Assembly: GCF_016862635.1 (NCBI RefSeq)
Contig: NZ_BONI01000017.1
Span: 1 to 64,000, forward strand
Origin: Catellatospora coxensis
GTDB taxonomy: Bacteria; Actinomycetota; Actinomycetes; Mycobacteriales; Micromonosporaceae
Length of the DNA: 64,000 nucleotides
Reading direction: 5' to 3'
Position numbers and translations under genes: made by a program. Of this stretch, positions 59,520-64,000 are shown one piece after another (within the stretch, counting starts at the first letter, position 1; the number at the start of each line of letters is the position of its first letter). The notes under the pieces are model-generated. The model saw only the letters and a program-made list of their open reading frames with translations, was not told the origin of the DNA and made no database searches.

Positions 59520-59656
59520 TGCCGATCCACGACCAGCTGACCTGGGCACCCGACGGACGGGCAACCTTCCAGTACGGCCCGGAGCTGCCCGGACGTCCCG
59601 GCCCGCACATCATCTGGCGACGTATCGGCTCGCACGACGTCTTCGGCCGGCCGTGA
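59519..59656 (+). CDS. 45-residue protein coupled to the AbrB-type gene
   Basis: ATG 59519 overlaps the upstream stop (TGATG); 45 codons from MPIHDQLTWAPDGRATFQYG to HIIWRRIGSHDVFGRP. The end (IIWRRIGSHDVF) looks like a conserved core, so it may be a small gene in its own right or the end of a shrunken toxin of the RelE/ParE size class. I do not recognise the family. Evidence: perfect coupling and protein-like composition. Confidence 0.5.
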   Translation: MPIHDQLTWAPDGRATFQYGPELPGRPGPHIIWRRIGSHDVFGRP

Positions 59657-59790
59657 CGGCCTCGATCACCCGGCTTGCCCGGCACCTGGCCGTATCTTGC
59701 GCGTGGATACACCCATCTGCCTGGCAAATCCGCTGATCAAGGCGGCTTCGGGCTGTCGGGTACGCCACAGCGTTGCTGCTTGCGAAATAG

Positions 59791-59813
59791 TTGAAGTTTC
59801 ACCAAAGTTGGTG
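59791..59813. promoter_or_regulatory. Candidate operator upstream of the nitroreductase gene
   Basis: CACCAA-AG-TTGGTG (59800-59813) is an exact dyad, overlapped on its left by TGAA-GT-TTCA arms (59792-59801). It lies 42 bp before the nitroreductase start. The MarR-family regulator encoded just downstream is the natural candidate ligand. Confidence 0.5.
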
Positions 59814-59855
59814 ACAGGTGGCTGACCCAGCCAGACCGACTTCGGAGGAAAGACA

Positions 59856-60449
59856 ATGTCGCTCGTTCTCGACAACCACGCGCAGGACCTGCTGTTCCGC
59901 AGCGCACGCACCGCCAACACCTTCACCGACGAGCCGGTGACCGACGAGCAGGTGCGGGCGATCTACGACCTGGTCAAGTACGCGCCGACCTCGCTCAACA
60001 TGCAGCCGCTGCGGGTGGTGCTGGTGCGGTCCGAGCAGGCCCGCGAGCGCCTGGTCGAGCAGATGGCCGACGGCAACAAGGCGAAGACCGGCAAGGCCCC
60101 GCTGGTGGCGATCCTGGCCGCCGACACGAACTTCCACGACCGGCTGCCCGACCTGTTCCCGCACGCCCCCGGCATCCGCGACTGGTTCACCGGCGACGAC
60201 GCCGCCCGCGCCAACACGGCGCAGTTCAACGCCGCGCTGCAGGTGGGCTACTTCATCCTGGGCGTGCGCGCGGCCGGCCTGGCCGCCGGCCCGATGACCG
60301 GCTTCGACGCGACCGGCATCGAGAAGGAGTTCTTCGGCGAGGGCGACCACAAGGTGCTGGCCGTGGTGAACATCGGCAAGCCGGGCGAGGGCGCCTGGTT
60401 CGACCGCAACCCCCGGCTCGCGTACGACGATGTCGTAAAGACGGCCTGA
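59856..60449 (+). CDS. Nitroreductase family protein (RutE/HadB-like malonic semialdehyde reductase type)
   Basis: 197-residue flavin-dependent oxidoreductase of the RutE-like subgroup: LLFRSARTANTFTDEPVTDE at the N-terminus, VKYAPTSLNMQPLRVVLVRS as the FMN-binding segment, and AGLAAGPMTGFDATGIEKEF then VVNIGKPGEGAWFDRNPRL. Full length for the family. No other pyrimidine-degradation (rut) genes are here, so the physiological substrate is open; the MarR gene beside it suggests inducible detoxification. A TTCGGAGG site is just upstream. Confidence 0.9.
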   Translation: MSLVLDNHAQDLLFRSARTANTFTDEPVTDEQVRAIYDLVKYAPTSLNMQPLRVVLVRSEQARERLVEQMADGNKAKTGKAPLVAILAADTNFHDRLPDLFPHAPGIRDWFTGDDAARANTAQFNAALQVGYFILGVRAAGLAAGPMTGFDATGIEKEFFGEGDHKVLAVVNIGKPGEGAWFDRNPRLAYDDVVKTA

Positions 60450-60459
60450 TAGAGACGAT

Positions 60460-60489
60460 GAGGGGTGGGGGCCGGTGTCCCCACCCCTC
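60460..60489 (+). terminator. Hairpin between the nitroreductase and MarR genes
   Basis: Perfect 11-bp stem (GAGGGGTGGGG with CCCCACCCCTC), 8-base loop, followed by TAGGG. Would limit read-through into the marR-type gene, 14 bp on. Confidence 0.7.
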
Positions 60490-60502
60490 TAGGGTGTGAT
60501 GC

Positions 60503-61003
60503 ATGGTGACCATCGCGACGCAGACGGAAGAGGTCTCCTGGCTCAACGACCAGGAGCAGGAGGCGTGGCGCAGTTTCATCTTCACCGCGAAGCTCGTGCT
60601 GGCCGAGCTGGAGCGGGGGATGGCCCAGCACGACCTCTCCGGGACCGACTACGGGGTGCTGGTGAGCCTCTCCGAGGCGCCCGACCGGCGCCTGCGCATG
60701 TCGGAGCTGGCCCAGACGATGCTGCTGGAGAAGAGCCGGCTGTCACACCAGATCACCCGGATGGAGCGCGCCGGACTGGTGCGCCGGCAGAGCTGCCCGT
60801 CCGATCGGCGGGGGCAGTTCGCCGTGCTCACCGACGAGGGGTGGGAGACGATCCGGCGGGTCGCGCCGCATCACGTAGAGCTGGTGCGCTCGATCTTCAT
60901 CGACCGGCTGACCCCGCAGCAGCTGGTGCAGCTGACCGAGCTGTTCACTCCGCTGCACACCTCGATGCGGGCGCAGTGCCCCAAGGAAGACGGCGACTGC
61001 TAG
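60503..61003 (+). CDS. MarR-family transcriptional regulator
   Basis: 166-residue winged-helix regulator: GTDYGVLVSLSEAPDRRLRM and SELAQTMLLEKSRLSHQITR as the recognition region, then MERAGLVRRQSCPSDRRGQF with the conserved wing residues. The C-terminus has two Cys (RAQCPKEDGDC) that could sense oxidants or electrophiles. Probably controls the nitroreductase gene just upstream. Its TAG stop shares CTAG with the stop of the opposite toxin gene. Confidence 0.92.
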   Translation: MVTIATQTEEVSWLNDQEQEAWRSFIFTAKLVLAELERGMAQHDLSGTDYGVLVSLSEAPDRRLRMSELAQTMLLEKSRLSHQITRMERAGLVRRQSCPSDRRGQFAVLTDEGWETIRRVAPHHVELVRSIFIDRLTPQQLVQLTELFTPLHTSMRAQCPKEDGDC

Positions 61004-61293
61004 AGATCCTGGATGATGCGCAAGGCCCGGCCGACCTTGCGCATCGTGTCGGTGTCGACGACGTCCACCATGTCGGTGAACCACTTCTTCATGGGTGACG
61101 ACACCCGGTCGGGCATGATGATCAGCTCGCCCATCGGCACCGCCAGCGGCGAGTCGCGGAGCTCGTCCTCCTCGACGACCTCCGCGACGATGACGATCGG
61201 CACGTCGGTGCTGTTGTACACGTCCGAGCTGATGACCAGGCCGAGCCTTTCCCGGGCCCCGTCGATACGCCAGATCTCGCCTCTACGCAGCAC
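61000..61293 (-). CDS. MazF/PemK-type toxin (endoribonuclease family)
   Basis: 97 residues from GTG 61293 (VLRRGEIWRIDGARERLGLV). The N-terminal RRGEIW and the LVISSDVYNSTDVPIVIVAEV strand are typical of PemK/MazF; DRVSSPMKKWFTDMVDVVDT follows and GRALRIIQDL ends it. The start overlaps the end of the antitoxin gene by 11 bp. Its stop and that of the MarR gene are interlocked in CTAG. Confidence 0.85.
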   Translation of the reverse strand: MLRRGEIWRIDGARERLGLVISSDVYNSTDVPIVIVAEVVEEDELRDSPLAVPMGELIIMPDRVSSPMKKWFTDMVDVVDTDTMRKVGRALRIIQDL

Positions 61294-61543
61294 GCCGCCC
61301 CCGTCCTGACAGTTCCAGGCGTACCAATTCGACTTCGCGCTCATCGTCCAGCGCGTTCTTCTCCAGCCGGTCGACACCGGCCCGGCGCACCACGTCCGCG
61401 TGCGCGGTGAACAACTCCCTGAGGGCCTTCTCCCGCGCGGCCTGATCCATCCAGGCCGACAGCGACAGCCCGTCGCGCTCGGCGTAGCGGCGCGCTTCCT
61501 CAATCGTCTCGTCCGTGAAGGACAGCGTCACTTTGGCAGTCAT
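61283..61543 (-). CDS. Ribbon-helix-helix antitoxin
   Basis: 86 residues from ATG 61543 (MTAKVTLSFTDETIEEARRY). Short beta strand KVTLSF then two helices (ERDGLSLSAWMDQAAREKAL), the ribbon-helix-helix fold, with a C-terminal helix and acidic/basic tail for toxin binding. Precedes the MazF-type toxin with an 11-bp overlap; usual antitoxin-first order. The operon is presumably autoregulated. Confidence 0.85.
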   Translation of the reverse strand: MTAKVTLSFTDETIEEARRYAERDGLSLSAWMDQAAREKALRELFTAHADVVRRAGVDRLEKNALDDEREVELVRLELSGRGRRAA

Positions 61544-61859
61544 GCCGATTAGATTACGCCCGGTGTGACCACGAGTCATCCTGTTCTTCATGCCAGATCC
61601 GTGAGTGAAAATAGCCCATTCTGAGCCCTTTTACGCACTGTGACGTCATCGTAACCGTAAGCGCCCGGATGGGATAATCAACCATTCGGACGATCATCGT
61701 CATCACTGGACGGCTGACCCCGAAAAACGCCCTCTCCGGCGGACCCTTCGGCCGGACCGGCGTCACCAACAGCGGTTTCGCGCAGGACGTGCGCCGCTCT
61801 TAGCAGGTTGGAAACACAAGGGACGTCGCGTCGAAACTCCGGGACCGCAGGATTCGCAC
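61544..61859. other. 316-bp divergent region, toxin-antitoxin / nitrate reductase
   Basis: Holds the antitoxin promoter (minus) and the nitrate reductase promoter (plus). A/T-richer near 61590-61690. Contains the GlnR-like site at 61639-61654. No gene seen. Confidence 0.5.
61639..61654 (+). promoter_or_regulatory. Candidate GlnR half-box
   Basis: GTGAC-GTCATC-GTAAC fits the actinobacterial GlnR pattern gTnAC-n6-GaAAC with one mismatch. It lies about 205 bp upstream of the nitrate reductase start, a usual GlnR target. Only one a/b pair is visible, so support is modest. Confidence 0.4.

Positions 61860-64000
<2,141 letters not shown>

Overview
The window is chromosomal DNA from a very GC-rich actinomycete. 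GTG starts are frequent, hairpin terminators lack strong T runs, and the gene set is actinobacterial: a WhiB protein, a BldM-like regulator, DUF5319 and DUF3152 proteins, GuaB3, and a GroEL with a His-rich tail. The order guaA - GMC oxidase - guaB3 - guaB - DUF5319 - (bldM-like) - whiB - groEL - groES - tsaD - rimI - tsaB / alr - tsaE - nnr - acpS - glmS - glmM - rpsI - rplM matches the known block between Rv3396c and Rv3443c of Mycobacterium tuberculosis and the guaB-bldM-whiD-groEL1 region of Streptomyces coelicolor. A Micromonosporaceae-like host is my inference; the sequence does not prove it.

Layout. 1-5.7 kb: peptide-binding lipoprotein and a Lia-like envelope-stress module (response regulator, PspC-type histidine kinase, PspC/LiaF-like protein, small membrane protein). 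5.7-8.5 kb: phosphatidylserine decarboxylase and phosphatidylserine synthase, convergent. 8.6-10.6 kb: two tandem-NUDIX proteins. 10.7-21.1 kb: guanine nucleotide synthesis (guaA, guaB3, guaB) with a DUF3152 lipoprotein, a GMC oxidoreductase, an M1 peptidase, DUF5319, a BldM-like regulator and WhiB. 21.1-26.1 kb: a sulfite-oxidase-like membrane protein, a hypothetical membrane protein, and groES-groEL under two CIRCE operators. 26.2-40.8 kb: accessory segment with a methyltransferase, YbaK, a xylose-type ABC transporter with its ROK regulator, an orphan adenine methylase, an asymmetric heterodimeric ABC exporter, a HAD hydrolase and PhoD. 40.6-48.1 kb: the t6A genes (tsaD, tsaB, tsaE), rimI, alr, an alpha/beta hydrolase, nnr and acpS. 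48.1-52 kb: an amidohydrolase, a cluster of five DnaA boxes, and an ESX-like small protein with a DUF1023 hydrolase. 52.1-57.4 kb: glmS, an MmpS-like protein, glmM, rpsI, rplM. 57.7-64 kb: nitrate transporter, an AbrB-type gene, a nitroreductase, a MarR regulator, a MazEF-like pair, and an assimilatory nitrate reductase that meets the right edge within one base of its probable stop codon.

The most unusual content is small repeated DNA between genes. One family is a mini-ORF of about 25 codons (start SERSERTGR, end ADERSEEKA). Its start overlaps the stop of the upstream gene in an ATGA/GTGA, and its stop overlaps the start of the downstream gene in another, so it looks like a mobile translational-coupling cassette that carries its own Shine-Dalgarno sequence. 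Intact copies sit at five operon junctions and a decayed copy at a sixth. Separately there are four kinds of near-perfect 55-65 bp palindromes: family A (two copies, 65 bp each), family B (two copies, 55 bp each), and singletons C (64 bp) and D (62 bp). Two of them supply the stop codon of the gene they follow. Other notable items are the DnaA-box cluster far from any dnaA gene, a TTTGTTG/CAACAAA operator candidate for the ROK regulator, and a 12-bp palindrome that gives both acpS and its divergent neighbour their ribosome-binding sites.
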